A DNA stretch of 64,000 bases from the NCBI RefSeq assembly GCF_029227915.1, contig NC_079887.1:15054001-15118000 (forward strand). The letters run 5' to 3'. This DNA is from Hydractinia symbiolongicarpus. Taxonomy: Eukaryota > Cnidaria > Hydrozoa > Anthoathecata > Hydractiniidae. The translations under genes and the position numbers were made by a program. Position 1 is the stretch's first letter. Each line of letters begins with the position of its first letter. Of the stretch, positions 36,827 to 49,996 are shown in pieces. Under the pieces are notes generated by a model. The model saw only the letters and a program-made list of their open reading frames with translations. It made no database searches and had not been told where the DNA came from.

Positions 36827-37201
36827 CAGTTAGCTCCTGGTAGCTCGAACACTGGACAACTCGAACTTTTATTATCTCGAACCATTTTCTTGGGTCCCTT
36901 GAACTTTCGGTAATTCTTTCTTATAAAAAACTCTGGTTAACTTGAACCTCGGATCCTGATGCAATATAAATAGATAATGTTGTTTATCAATGATAATTTA
37001 AGTTACAAGACACTTGGTTCCCTTTTTCCTCGCCAAGGTGGCACCTTTTTCTAGTAACGGTTGCTCCACCTCTTGAAAAAGTCGCTTGAACTCAATCTAT
37101 AATCTTATTTCAGATTAAAAAGCTTCGTTTAACTGAAAAACTTTTTAATTCGAACTATTTTCCTCAGGTCACTGGAGGTTCGAGTTACCGGCACTTAACT
37201 G
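36827..37201. mobile_element. Tigger/pogo-like MITE, 375 bp
   Basis: The left end CAGTTAGCTCCTGGTAGCTC with repeated CTCGAAC motifs, and the right end whose reverse complement is CAGTTAAGTGCCGGTAACTC, are inverted repeats. TA precedes the left end, while TT follows the right end, so the duplication has decayed or the boundary is off by a base. Internal TTGAAC/TCGAAC motifs recur. There is no ORF. Confidence 0.6.
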
Positions 37202-37224
37202 TTTGGTGGGCGGGCGGGCGGGCG
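37202..37224. repeat. GGGC short tandem repeat
   Basis: Directly beyond the MITE, four to five GGGC units occur, an unusually GC-rich patch in this AT-rich region. It has no evident function. Confidence 0.5.
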
Positions 37225-37497
37225 GGCGAATTCCCTCTATTTTTACGTCTATGACTTCTTTGTTTACATTGGTCATGTGCGCTAAAATCATTATTGCTGC
37301 AAATGTATTGACGTTATGTTGATGTAAGTGGTGTTCCCGGAAAAGTGCAAGTATTAAAAGATTCAACAAAATCACAATGTATACTGCCCTTAGTAATTGT
37401 ATTTTTCAGTCTGTGATCGAGTTTTCTTTACTCAATGAAAAAAAATTCTTACTAAAGTCCGCCATGTCAGCTCCATTACTACCTATCTTAACCTATA

Positions 37498-37889
37498 TTA
37501 ACTTGAAAGTTGCAACACATTTGTTTTATTAAGAAGAATCACTTTGTATAATTTGGGCACGTGATTAACCCGATTTCCCGATTTTGTCGGATTTTACCCG
37601 AAAATCGGAAAAAAACGGATTTGAGGGCAATTTTTGGCACTTGTTTATGCGATCCACGTAAAAACCGGAAGTTATGTTAAGTAACTTTTATTTAGCTTTG
37701 AGAAACTTCAAACAGGATGCAAAAATTCGCTCTGGAACAAAAGTAATTAAATTTTAAGGCGAAAGTGGCATTTTTAACAAATTTCAAGCTTTTGATGACG
37801 TCACAGAGAATGTGTTGGCGCAAGCAAAAATTTATTGCTGCCATTTTATTCCTTTTTAGTATGTTCGAAAACCCCCGGACCGAAAAGGG
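37498..37889 (-). mobile_element. TTAA-flanked MITE, copy 2, truncated
   Basis: The right end reads GGACCGAAAAGGG followed by TTAA (37890-37893), the family terminus. Inside, blocks such as TGCTTGCG-like (reverse), ATTTTATTCC and ACCCGATTTCCCGATTTTG match copy 1 in reverse orientation. The other terminus is missing, with homology ending near 37498. Confidence 0.65.
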
Positions 37890-37893
37890 TTAA

Positions 37894-40800
37894 ATAAACT
37901 AGTACGTTTAACTGTCAGTACTTACGCTATTAAAGAACTTAGAACAGTAGTAATCAGTCATCACCCCAGCAAATACAAAACACACATGCTTACGAGGGTT
38001 ATCGTTGTTGAGGACTGTCCCACTTTTGATTTAAATACAACATCATTTTTTTAAATTAAACTACCCCACGCAATATTATTAATTTGCCATTCCTTTGGTA
38101 TTTGTTGCTCAAAAATCGCGGACAAAATAATATTAAGTGCTTCTATAATGTTAAGCTAATGAACAACTAGTTGCATATCTTCCCCCTCCCGCAAAGCATG
38201 TTAAAAAAAGTTATCAATTATAACATAAACAGGCACATGATTTAAAAAGCTTATGTAATTGGTCCATTTTTTGTTGACACGGCCATACATAGAAAGAGTA
38301 AATATAAAAAGAACAGAAAAACGAAAGAAAAAACCGGAAAATCCTCTCAAGGAAAAAACGAAAATAAAAACGAAGCACAATAAAATTGTTTAATTTGCAT
38401 GAAAAACTTGAAATATTTCGTTTCCATCGTTAAAGATTAAATCAGATAAATTGATAGAAAACATCACACCAGGGGCTAATAAAATGAAATTCCTGTTTTT
38501 TGTGAACATTCAATAGAGGGTGGGACAAACAGAAAAATAGATTAATTATTTGTCTATTATAACTTTCTTTCAAAAGATTGCCATGCCAATCATAAAATTA
38601 AGTGAGATTCTAAACTGTAGCTGGTAGGGTGTTTTTTTATAGCGCACCTGCTTACGTCATTGACATCACAGGTAGGGTGTCAACGCGAAATGTGAAGGTC
38701 TTTTATCTTTGTGTGTAAAGGTCATAGTTCCGGTGAACTTATTGTAATGCCAACCAACTGGAATTTGAATAACTAGATACCTGACTATTGTTACACCCAC
38801 ACGAATATAAAAATACACCGAAAAGTATTATCGCCACAACAACAACAAATGATGCGCGCAGAAAGATATATAATGCCGAATCTTTTGTAAATGCAATCAG
38901 TAGGTGAAATTTCAGAAAGAGCTGAATAAGAAAGAAAAAGGTGAGATGTTATGACTTAGTGTGATTCGTACTTTTATACAGTTATGTACAGGATACTGGA
39001 TTGGCTGGTAAGGAAATTGTTTTCATTAATTTCAAACTGACAACCTTATAAATGACAGTGATTGCCACTGTCATTGGTTCTCGTTCATGTGTTTTGTTAC
39101 TTAATATTGTTATAATCATGTCTTAGCAGAAATAACGTTTTTATTACATTTATCGATTGATGCAATTGTCGATGAGAAGATATCTCGAAAAAAGTTCTAA
39201 TATATGTAAAAGCCTTTACCCAGCGACACTGTACACCCCTCTGTTTAACAACTATGCAGCTGCTAGAGAACTATGCAGCTGCTACAGAAGCGTAACACTA
39301 AGTCATTCCGGAATAAAATGGTTAAGATTGAAGGTTGGAGCTAGGTATCCCATCTCATTTCCTTGTCCCTAAAGAAAATAAACTTGCAACAACATTTATT
39401 CATCATAAGACACATCTATCAGAGATTACTTGAGAAGAGAGGATTTTTGAGCAAAATGCGTTAAGTGCCGCATTTCATTGTATTCCGCAATCAACTGCGC
39501 AATTAACTGCTTTGAAACTCTGAATGATTCTTTGCAGCACTTAGTTTACTCGTCAGTTTCAGAGACTTTAGACTTAGGAGATGAGGTTGGTAAGAAAGTC
39601 AAATTTGACTTCAGATCTCTTCTGTGAAATACAAAATAAAAAACCGTTCTTAAGAATTTTTATCTTTTGTCTGAGCTCTCGTGATTTCAACCATCATGCT
39701 TTACATTGGATGTTGATATTGATTATTTATCGATAAAATGTCTTTTTTGCTTCATTTTCGCGCCGCAAATTACCTATGAGCATCCTGAAAGCGGACACCA
39801 TCTACAAATAAATATGAATCAATCACAGAAGTGATCCACATTTACCATTTTACTTTAAGGCCCAACCAATTCTGCACTCTTTTCAGAAAATTTGTTTTGT
39901 CTAGCAACACGTTATCATTGTAAAACATCAAGTAAATATTTTTAACTTGCAGTTCGCCAGCATACTATCGTTACAATGAAATTATTAGGAAAGAAATTCT
40001 GGTTGGATGGCGTAGGTAGGTAGATCACTTTCGGAAAAGGAAGGCGGATTAAACCTAAAGACAGAATCATTTTTTTTATTTATTTAACTTCTCGATTTTC
40101 TACAAATTAGGCACATGTTTGTGATTGGGTTAAGGAGAAACATAATGAGTGTTGATTTAAAAACCACAAAACAGTATGAACCAACACGATAATTTTGCCC
40201 GACCCCGGCGAAGGACGAAATAATCGTTTTGACTAATCTTCGGGAAAAGATGTTTATCCACGTACATTCTAACATACTTTCCCGTTGCTATTAAGCTGTT
40301 CTTTTCAAAAAATAGAAATTAAAAGAGGCAACTTAACTGGGTACCGGGCCAGTGCTCATTTCGTTGGGTATAACATAAAAAATTTGCCGAAATAATCTTT
40401 CCCAAGAAATGCTGGCCTTTTTATTGTAAATATGTATCTACTTACAAAAAGAATGTTTGTCTTGGGTCAAATCTATGAAATAAAAAAAATGACCCAGAAT
40501 TTTTTTTTTGATTTGGTAAAAAATGGAGGAATTTGTAGAATGTCCGAAATTGATTGTTGTTAAGGAAACTGTTTTTGCTGAAGCAAACCCAATAGAATCA
40601 ATACTCAAAAAGGAATCTTACGGAAAATGGAATAGCTTGTGGAGATTTTAATTATTTGTCCGGTAGTCATGGAATATTTTTGAATTACGTGTTATTTGTC
40701 AGGTTTCTCATTATATGCCTCATTTAAACAAAACGCAATTAGATAAAAAAGAATCACATTTTATCGAGGTGACATTAGATGAAGTTAGAAAAAGCACCAT

Positions 40801-42782
40801 TTATTTACACGCCAATGTTGAAGCAATATCACATCTCATCTACCAATGTAAGTTAGTCTTCATTTTTGCCTATGAGCAGCGAATTTCAGTGATTGATAAT
40901 TTGTGCTGTGCTTTGCTGTTGGACAGAATGTTTTTACATGCGAAAGTTTCGTCTCCGTCTCAGTTATAAGTGCAGCTATTAATATTGTATAATTATACTA
41001 CTTGAAAATTCGTCCATCTTTCATTACATGGGGCATGGGATTAATTCCAAAAAAATCTAAAAGATCAAACAATTCCCTCCCCACAACCCTTCCTCCCACG
41101 CCTCCCTAAGGGTTTAAACGTTTTATCCTGAAAAGTTTTATTCTTAGTTTGTGGATCCACACATTGCCCAACCCTTATATTCCACGTAGCTAAGCCTGTG
41201 TTTCGGTTTCCGTACACATTTCGTGCATTTTCAGCACGAAGTGATCTCGGAAGGCTTGGATATTTGTGTAGAAATGCTTATATAATTCAGCAATTTTAGA
41301 CAAAGCCGGCATCTGTTGCTTCACTAGATCGACGTTGACCAGAAAAAATGCTTACAGTTTTAATCAGAAATAAGGCTCTTAACTAAACTATTTGTCAGTC
41401 ATTCATGCAAACTATAAACATGCGAAAACATGCAGCAATAGACAAGATTATAATCATTAATCTTTGTCTAATCCTACTTCGACTAATTCGTCTATATCAC
41501 AGTGTAAACAGAATTAAAAAAAGGGTTGATTTCCATGCGTTGAATTCAAAGGACTTTTTATTAAATGGCGGCAAAAAGTCTATATATTAATAACTGCTGT
41601 TTGTCCCTGCACAAAAGCGACATTTTAAAGAAGGGCGAACCGGTGGATTTATCCACGGGCTATCGACTAGTTTGTTTCAATGTTTGAACTAAGCACAGGA
41701 CAGCGTATACATGCAAGTTATTATAATACAAACTATACATGCTTCCACATTTTACTTGCATCTTCGATCTTAATATTTTCTTTAGCTTATGATATATATA
41801 AATAACAAAAGGTTTAACAAGTTCTATGTTTGGTATAATCACAGGGTTGCTGTTGAATCTGTCCGATTATCAAGTTGGCAACAGGAACAGAGATGTATAT
41901 ATAAAAAGAAGACATCCAGACAAATTAAATATATCAAAATACACAAGCAAGAAAACAAGTAAACAAACAAACAAAAAAGACAACGAAGAAATGAGGAAAT
42001 GAAATATCAGTAGCTATGGTAAAACAAACAGGACAAACTTTTTTTATACCATCTGAAATATTTAAAAGAGATAGAAATTCACGACACACTGTGACATAGA
42101 AAAACATAAGTGCCTTATTTCAAAGTCATTAAAATTTTGTATATATTAGGTTTTAGGTTTCTTTACAGAAATAATTAGAAGATAAAAGTATATTTTAATT
42201 AAACACTATTTTCGTCACAAACTGTAGTTAAAAATAGAAAGGCCAACCCTAAATTCTTTTGAAGATTAACGTCAACTGTTCTTTAGTTACCATAAAGTTA
42301 AGTTTAATACACGAAATGTAGAACCGTGTGGTAGATAGCTAGATTGACAGTTGTCTGTTCAATAACATAAGATATGGGATGACATTATGGTACAATAAAT
42401 CTTGTAGTAAGTACTGCTTGTTGACTTAAAAAAAGAAACGAACGATTCCATGATTTAAAAGAATCGACGTATATTTTTTTATAGGAAGAAGGGCTAAACA
42501 AAGCAATCAGTAGACCCTTGGAAAAAATTAGGCACAGCTTTAAAATGTATTGTGTTAATATTGACAGTTATGTTTTTATGAATGCATGTTCTTTGACGCT
42601 CATTTATGATAAGGTATACTCAACTGTGAGCAAAACAACCTTAAAACAATGATGTTGATGCTCCCTTTTTGTACTTCTTACATACCCACCATAAAACTAA
42701 AACAAATTGTCTAATTGTTTTGACGTTACTGCTCATTCTTTCAACTCTGATCTATCCGTAGATAATATAAATTGATATAAGA
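37894..42782. other. Intergenic upstream of gene C, no supported gene
   Basis: Mostly AT-rich. A 10 bp hairpin (AATGACAGTG, five-base loop, exact complement) lies at 39051-39075. A CCACGGG-hairpin fragment lies at about 41640-41675. ORFs at 39157-39372, 40715-40969 and 41405-41590 show no domain and no neighbours. A second short ORF at 40524-40652 precedes the 40715 ORF in the same region, but I cannot join them by splice sites with confidence. Confidence 0.45.
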
Positions 42783-44954
42783 ATGAATCAAATCAACAAC
42801 ATTAAGATCGCTTCCAGCATCTTCAGTTTTCTCTGCATATGGCAGCAAACTTATACATACAGCCTTCCAAAGGTAATTTTTTTTTGGTGTTGGTTTTTTA
42901 TGTGTTTTTCTAGCTAGAACTTCTTAACAATTATCGCCAGCGTTGCTTTACGATTTTGACTTGCTTCATCTAGAAAGGTACCGTGGAATGCGTTCATAGT
43001 TACCAGTGCATAGGTGTTCAACTTTGTCAAGATGGCTTATGCAAAATAGCAACAGTGTCATCGAAGCAAACGGTAATTGATTAATTATGCTAATATTTTC
43101 ATTTTTATTTATAGAAGACAAGAAAAAAGATAGATTATGTTTTTTAGAGGATATAAAGTTCTTAACATATTTTAAGAGTTTATTATCGAGTTTTTCCTAC
43201 TCCTTACAGAATTGGTATTCGCACGAGTTTATAAATTAAAAAGTCCTTTACAAGAGCCAATAATGAAAAATTACAATATCGTATTAAAAGCTTTTGCCAC
43301 AAAAGTTTTTGTTGATCTTGCTAAATTTGGCCCCTGTAAGAATGTTTAGTTTTTAATGGGAAAGATTTTAACGTGTTAAAAAAATACATCACAAAAAAAT
43401 TAGTATTCAGGTTTTTAAGAGCATTGGCTGTTATAATTCTTTATCTCTTATTTAGTGTCCTCATGTATTTAAGAACAAATGCTCATCTGACACTGAATGT
43501 GTTTGTCCAGAACAGTCCATGATATGTGAAGACAATGAATGTGTATACAGCAAACACCACAACATTGTAATATTTATTATGAATTTATGATATTTGCGGT
43601 TTTCCTTTTAAATTTATTATTTTAAGAATCAGTTTTACCAGAACGCGAGTTTAAAGCTATTTTTCTTTTTTAAAACGTCACCGAGACATATTAGCATTAT
43701 TTTTGCAGCAACAAAATTTTTTTACTCAATGCTCGCTTAATTTTTATTGATTATTCTAATAGTCACCTGTCTCACCACTTGCATGTTGACTCACCTCATC
43801 TTCCCGAGCTGCCAAAATGCAAGATCGCGGTCAGAAATAATGTACCAAGCGCTGGGATATGCGATCCAAAACGCCATGACTTTTAAAGATGTTAATAAAT
43901 TTATTTAAATTATGTTTGGTAATTTGTTTCAGCCTAAAACAAAATTTTGCTCCAAACATGCTGACTGTGACGGAGTGAACGTGTGCGAAGACAAAAAATG
44001 TAGACCAATAAAAAATTGGGACGAGTTAAAAATGTTACGTGCTTCATCGGTAGGTGTCATATTTGGTGAAGGAGGCTAAAAGCATGCAAATAAGGAAACT
44101 TACAGCCAATAACCTTTCTTTCACGAATAACTTGAACGTCTTCTTCTTAGGACTGCGCATCGAATACTGATTGCAGTGCTGGAGAAGAATGCAGCAAAAA
44201 CTTATGTATGAAAAATAAACGCGATGCAAAAGTAGGTGGAACTTTCTTATTTGATATAAACCTGAATTTTGGTTTCCATTTGCGATGGTACATTCCACTG
44301 TATCCTTTTTTATCGAAGAACACTTATTGGCGTGTTTTAGATAACAATAGAATGTCAAAAGGATTCGGACTGCAGTTCTGGATATAATTGCTTTGAAAAG
44401 ACCTGCATATCCAACTTATTTGAGAGGCGCGTACTTGAAGAAACACTGGTAAATACTTTTAGTGAATAAATTATCAAATACTGACATTGTCGTGATTGTC
44501 GTCGTCGTGGTCGTCCTTGTTATTGTCCTTGTTGTCGTCCTCATCGTTGTTGTTGTCGTCGTTGTCGTCGTCGTTGTTGTTGGTTTCGTTGTCGTCGTCG
44601 TTTTTGTCATTGTCGTCGCCGTCGTCATCGTTTTTGCTGGTGCTGTTGTTGTTGTTGCCGTCGTTGTTGTTGTTATTGTTATTGTTACTGTTGTCGTTGT
44701 TGTTGTTGTCATTGTTAATATTGTCGTCGTCGTTGTTGTTGTTCTTGTCATTGTTACTGTTGTCGTTGTCGTTGTTGTCATTGTTGTTGTTTCCACTTAT
44801 TCATCGTATGCATTATAATTAATTTTTTTAGTGTTTAGTTAAAGCGTCTAAAAAGTTTTGCATATCAAATAAAGACTGCGACGGATGTGGACACCATTTA
44901 CTCTCTTGTCAACGATTCAAATGTAAATTGCAAAAGCCAACCAGCAAATCTTAA
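42783..44954 (+). CDS. Gene C: secreted protein of six cysteine repeats, one per exon (242 aa)
   Basis: Exons 42783-42872, 42974-43072, 43456-43566, 43933-44049, 44151-44231, 44341-44448 and 44832-44954 total 729 nt, and all introns are phase 0. Exon 1 encodes MNQIN...IASSIFSFLCIW, a signal peptide. Each later exon encodes one repeat of pattern C-x5-C-x5-C-x4-C, for example CASNTDCSAGEECSKNLC and CQKDSDCSSGYNCFEKTC. Exons 3 and 7 hold a six-cysteine variant with an extra leading Cys and an extra central Cys (C-x7/8-C-x5-C-x1/2-C-x6-C-x4-C). The repeat resembles Dickkopf-N or EB-type cysteine modules, but I do not assign it to either. The protein ends in a basic tail. The paralogue is gene D. 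A polyadenylation signal follows at 45016. Confidence 0.8.
44486..44802. repeat. GTT/GTC trinucleotide microsatellite in gene C intron 6
   Basis: About 310 bp of interrupted GTT, GTC and ATT triplets fill most of the 383 bp intron. The long valine-, threonine- or serine-only ORFs on both strands here are artefacts of the repeat. The neighbouring splice sites are intact. Confidence 0.9.
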
Positions 44955-45015
44955 ATTGTATCAACTTATTATGAATTGAAACTATTTATTTTATAACAAA
45001 TTTGTATCTACTTTT

Positions 45016-45021
45016 AATAAA
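45016..45021 (+). terminator. Polyadenylation signal of gene C
   Basis: AATAAA lies 62 nt beyond the gene C stop codon in an A/T-rich context, followed by a GTGTTTT-like element. The position is typical. Confidence 0.6.
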
Positions 45022-45904
45022 AACAATTATAATAATGTGTTTTAAAGCCTTTTCTTGAGTTTAATGTCTCTAATGGAGCGTCCGTAAAGCAAGTATGCAC
45101 CGTGACAGAACTTCGCTGATAGTTGGAATGCCAAACTACAATCAAAATATTACGAAATAGGACGGTTAATTTCGAATTTCGCCGACCACAAGCGGGTACA
45201 TTGGCTGTTCCATATTTAAGTCGCGCAATTTGAGATTATCAAAGTTCTCTTGTGTTCACAGTGGATTTAGGATCTCAGGTTCTTTGGTTCGATCTATTCT
45301 CTTGAAGCATATTAATTGTTGCTGTCGTCAGCACGACGATTTTTTCTAAATTTCGCGACCTTTTTGGGCGTTGTCGTGGATTGTTTTGTTGTGTGGGCAC
45401 GCTAGCAAATGCCTATAGAAAATTTTAAAAACTCTTCTGCTGGTGAAAAAAGAAGAGATCTTTCAGCCATTTTAACGTGGTCGTATTTGAAAAATGTTCA
45501 TTTAATTAATATTGTCCACCTTGGTAGATACATAAGAACATCTAAATCATTGGATAATTATATCCTCTGTGTAGAGAAAAAATAACTAAATTGGTAAGTT
45601 TGATCTACCCGAGCCAAATTAAAACTACGTTACTAATAGTTCACCATTTAGAGAAGTACTCCACTCTAACGCAACACCGAAAGCAGAGCTTTTGTCAATT
45701 ATAATTTGAGTCCAATAAACGCAATTTCATTTTTGTATACCTACTTTTCTTCATTTGCCAACAAAATAGGTTTGATAAAATTTTCGATTCACTAAATTTA
45801 ATCTGCATAGAGAAATCCTATCCCACTCCCATATTTGTTTTTGTTAAGCTAAATCGTAACGTATACTAAGAATTTTTTTTGTCGCTTGCGTTTTCCGTTG
45901 CCCG

Positions 45905-45990
45905 TTCACCAACTAGTAGCTTGAGGTAGAGCGTTCTTTTTTATTGCAGAAGGTCTTGGGTTTAAACCCCCGGCCAAGTCATTCCAGAAA
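45905..45990 (+). repeat. tRNA-derived SINE head
   Basis: TAGCTTGAGGTAGAGCG closely matches a tRNA A box and D-loop, and GGGTTTAAACCCCC about 35 bp later matches a B box and T-arm. The anticodon arm and acceptor pairing are not convincing, so a SINE is preferred over a functional tRNA. The sequence following is AT-rich. Confidence 0.5.
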
Positions 45991-47159
45991 ATGTAAAAGT
46001 GTGATTCAATCTTTCCGCCTAACGTTCAGCATGATAATAAGATATATATCTGCTGTGCTTGTACAGCATTTATAAACCAAATAGGAGCTTTAAATCCACT
46101 AGGAATTGAAGAGGCCATCCTGTATAAATGATTGTAATAAGAGAAATGTTACGAGTTGCAATACCAATTTTAAATTCTTAAATAAAAGAGCGGCAAAAAT
46201 CATACCGAAAATAGTATTGATGTGAAAGTTCAATTTGTTTTCCACCCAATTTACGGTTTAGGCTATAATTAGTGTCTGATTTTAATTGAAACTTTCCTGT
46301 TTTCGATCTCATAGTGCCTTGCATATAGTTAACATGCAAAAAATAGAAGTAAATTCCTCGGTCTTGGTAGTAGGTTCAGGTCCTCTTATAGGGTCCGCCC
46401 TTTAAAATTGACAACTTGTATTTCAATTGTTTAACACACATTCTAAAAGCAATTCGTGCTACATTTGTAGCATAATTAAAATTATTATTTTGCCAACTCG
46501 TAAATAACAACTGGCAGCTTGTGTTTTGACATTTGTTAATCGTCTGGTGTTTACAAGCGGCAATACGGGTTTTTAGGCATTCTGATTGGCTTAGCGCTCC
46601 TAACGACGGGCCGATATGCAGCGGTATTGCCTGTCGTCAAGAAAAATGGTAGCTTAAAACGTAAACAAGCACGAAAAACAAGTTTTAAAAATCATTGGAA
46701 ACGATTATATATCTAACACTCCTACAATACATTAATCGATAAACATATTTCTATAGGACATAAGCAACAAAAATGTCAAATTTAACAGTTAAAATAACCA
46801 GATTTGACAGCATTCCGTCTGGTTGGATCTTCAAAATGGCTCGCTCCTTCAGCTTTTTATTTACTCAGTCAATATAAAACTCGTTATGTTAATGTTATTC
46901 TTGGCTAGGTAGCGTAGCTAGTTAATATTCGTTGTAACTAAATTTTAGTTGCACATTCAACTTTTCACATTCTTTTGTAAGTGTCAGACATCGTAATGTT
47001 TTGTTTACAAAGGTTTTATAGGAACTTTCGATTTCTGCATAGAATGTTTGTTTTTAGACAGGACTGTTTCGAATTTTGACCTTCTCGAGTGTTAACGAAA
47101 GTAGTGCTAGTGAATTATATCAATTTAATTTATTTTTTATTTTTATCTAACTTAGACGG

Positions 47160-47312
47160 TTAACAAATACAATGATAACCTATTACCCCGTGCTGTACCG
47201 AAAATATCGCCCTCAGTCATTGCACCGACCTCACATGCTCGGTCTGCATTTAGACCGCAGGTGATATTTTGCGATACAGCCCGGGGTAATCGGTTATTAT
47301 TGTATTAGTAAC
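47160..47312. mobile_element. Palindromic foldback MITE, 153 bp
   Basis: Arms of about 52 bp at 47160-47211 and 47260-47312 are near-perfect reverse complements, sharing CCTATTACCCCG and GATAACC-type blocks. A 48 bp centre separates them. No ORF is present and no clear target duplication is visible. The transcript would fold into a long hairpin. Confidence 0.75.
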
Positions 47313-49996
47313 AAACACCTCGTAAATCTCAGGATCAACTCGTAGCTAACGGAAAACTCACAAATTGAGATATCCATTAAGATAATAAGCCCACTGGATG
47401 CGTTAACATTTTTCCAAGCTCGAAAAGCATGTGCGTTATAGCGAGAGTGATAAGTGTATTACTTGGGGGAAGATCTTAGAGCGTGAAGCATTCAACGCAG
47501 CCCTTGCGCAAAAATAATTGAAAAACGTGTGATCTTGCCAGAGAGGAGATAAGACATTTTTTTCTTGTCTACTTAACATCAAGAATTGGTTGATTTTAAA
47601 TATTTCCTTTTATTATGTTTTTATTCAATAAAAGAAGACCGAGCAACTATCTAGTTTTTAAATCTTTTCCACAACTTATATACCTGTTATCGGTTGCTAA
47701 ACAACTTGATACCGGACCACCCAAACTTTAAAAATATATATGAAACCACGGAAAAAACGATTTAATATTGATTTGTGGGTTAATGCAGTATTTATAATTA
47801 GATAAATACACATGAAAGTAGCAATTGCTTCATATTAGCAGTAAAAAAGCAGTAAAACTCTGGGAAATCTGGAAAAATCTAGGAAAGATAATGAATCTCG
47901 CCTCTACTATTATCTTCTCGGTTAATAGTCCTATATCTTAACATCTTCGTGTTCTAACATTACTCTATATGATATCCTTGAATACACGTTATTTCCTTGA
48001 AATTATATTGTGTATTTTATATTATTACGTCTGTGTGTTTTATTTCTCACAGTTGGAGCGGACAACCCTTTTTTTTTATAAAAGATGTTTATAAACTTCA
48101 GTCAGCTGTCTTTTTAGTTTATAAATAACAGCAGAGACAACCTTTTTAAAATAGTAAATAAATATTTATTCTTAACTGCTGTTTAACCAGTTCTGTTGCT
48201 ATTTTATGCAGATGTAGAAACTGTGAAATATATTAATTACACAAAGAATAAATTCACGACATTTTACGTTTATCTGCCCTGAGAGAATTCTATAAGCTAG
48301 GCCACAATTTCAATGCTTTTTTCTACTTTCCTAGTTTTAATATGAAACCGTTATTGGACTAAAGGATGTATGCTTTAAACAGGAGGCGAAACGTAAAAAT
48401 TTTTGATCGTTTAAAACACGCATTATATTGTGAGTTGAACTAAGAACTCTTATGTCAGTTTTTAGACAAAGAACTCTCAGGGTTGTTTTTCTAAAAATGT
48501 CAGAATATTTTTCTACATCCTTGAAATAGAAATATCATGCTTTTCTGCATTGACGTATCAAATTATAGAAGAACATGGGGACTTGGTAATCTCTTTTAAT
48601 TTTACTCATATGGTGAGGTTAACGTGTGATTGAGTCCTTCTTTGGTGCCGTAGCAAGCAGAAGCAGTGGAAAAGGGAGGGGTCTTAACCCTGTGATAAAT
48701 CTTTTAAAATCATGTCTTTTTGTGTTGATCACCAAAATGTTCAAATATATTATTAGGAACGTTTAATAAATATCTTTAGACTTGAAAGATGTGAAAACGT
48801 AAAATACTTTTGTTTAAGTTAAATGATTGAATACTTAAATGCTTGTTAAAGGGTCTACGAAACGGCTGTTGGTTTTCGACTTTAGTGACTTACACGAAAG
48901 TCGAGCTGATTGCAGTGAAAAACAAAAATGCCAATTGTATGTAATTTACAGACTCAAACATATAGATATATCTAGAATTTTTATCTTCTCCAGCCTTGGT
49001 CATGTTTTCATCCAGAATGAGTCTTGAAATATTTCTTTGTAATATACTTTTCGAAAAAAAAATTATTGAACCAGCGAACTAAGTGCTCTCCTGTTCACTG
49101 CGCAAAACGCTTTTGCCGGATTTTTAATATGTGCGCGGGATATACGGAATGTGAGCATTTTAACCGGTTCGTAGCCCCTTTAACTAGTACAGAACTGTCT
49201 GAGAATAACAACTTCAGATTACCCAAAACTTGGAAACTAATAATTGTTTTTTTCTGTTTCTTCATTAAGTTAGCAATATAAACGGCCTGTCAATTAAAAA
49301 TAATAATAAATGATCGACATACGCTGTAATATATTCATATATTAGCCTGGGAACCTCAATTTCGAAAATAAAATTTTTAACTAATTGTTAATTCTGAAAA
49401 TTCCAGGATAAAGATGTGAATCTTAGTATATGAAATGAGTAATACTTCCTCAATAGTCTGGCCATTCTGTTCATCCAAATGCTTCCAATTAAAACAAAAT
49501 TCATTCAAACGAATTTTCGATTAGTAATTATTTTTTCAAGTTATAAAAAGTTGAAATCAACACGTGTTTCCGCTTGTTAAAACGGTTTTCTTAAAAAAAT
49601 TTTTTATTTGAATTGTATTTAAAATTGTAAAGTGTGTTTTTTAAAAGAAATGCGAATAATTAACCCCCGGATATTTTTCTTTTGTTATTATTTTTTCTTC
49701 CGTTTCTTCCTTTTCCCTATTTTATCTTTTACATATATTTATATCTTCATCCGTGCATCTATTGTTAACTGATCTCATAAGTTTTACTTTCCTTCTTGTC
49801 TCATTCAGCTTTAATTGACTGTTTCTTTAAGATCACTTTCATCACGGATTTCACAGGGAGGGGAGAGAATTCGGCTCTTACAGTTGTAGAATAAATTAAG
49901 GCGAAAATAATTGAATAGCCAGTAACAAGAAATCAAAGTTAAAACTGTTAACTATAAACATAAGAAAACATAACTTAAACATAGACAACATCAGAG

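Larger units (their letters stand above)
44955..49996. other. Intergenic between genes C and D
   Basis: It contains the SINE head at 45905 and a palindromic MITE at 47160. ORFs at 48839-49027 and 49024-49281 have no domain, and I see no further cysteine-repeat exon. The rest is AT-rich with no supported feature. Confidence 0.45.

Noticed and set aside
44416-44822. Long ORFs of nearly pure valine, threonine or serine on both strands
   Set aside because: They are translations of the GTT/GTC triplet repeat inside gene C intron 6, on several frames at once.
45905-45990. Functional tRNA gene
   Set aside because: A and B boxes are present, but the acceptor and anticodon stems do not pair convincingly. 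A SINE head explains it better.
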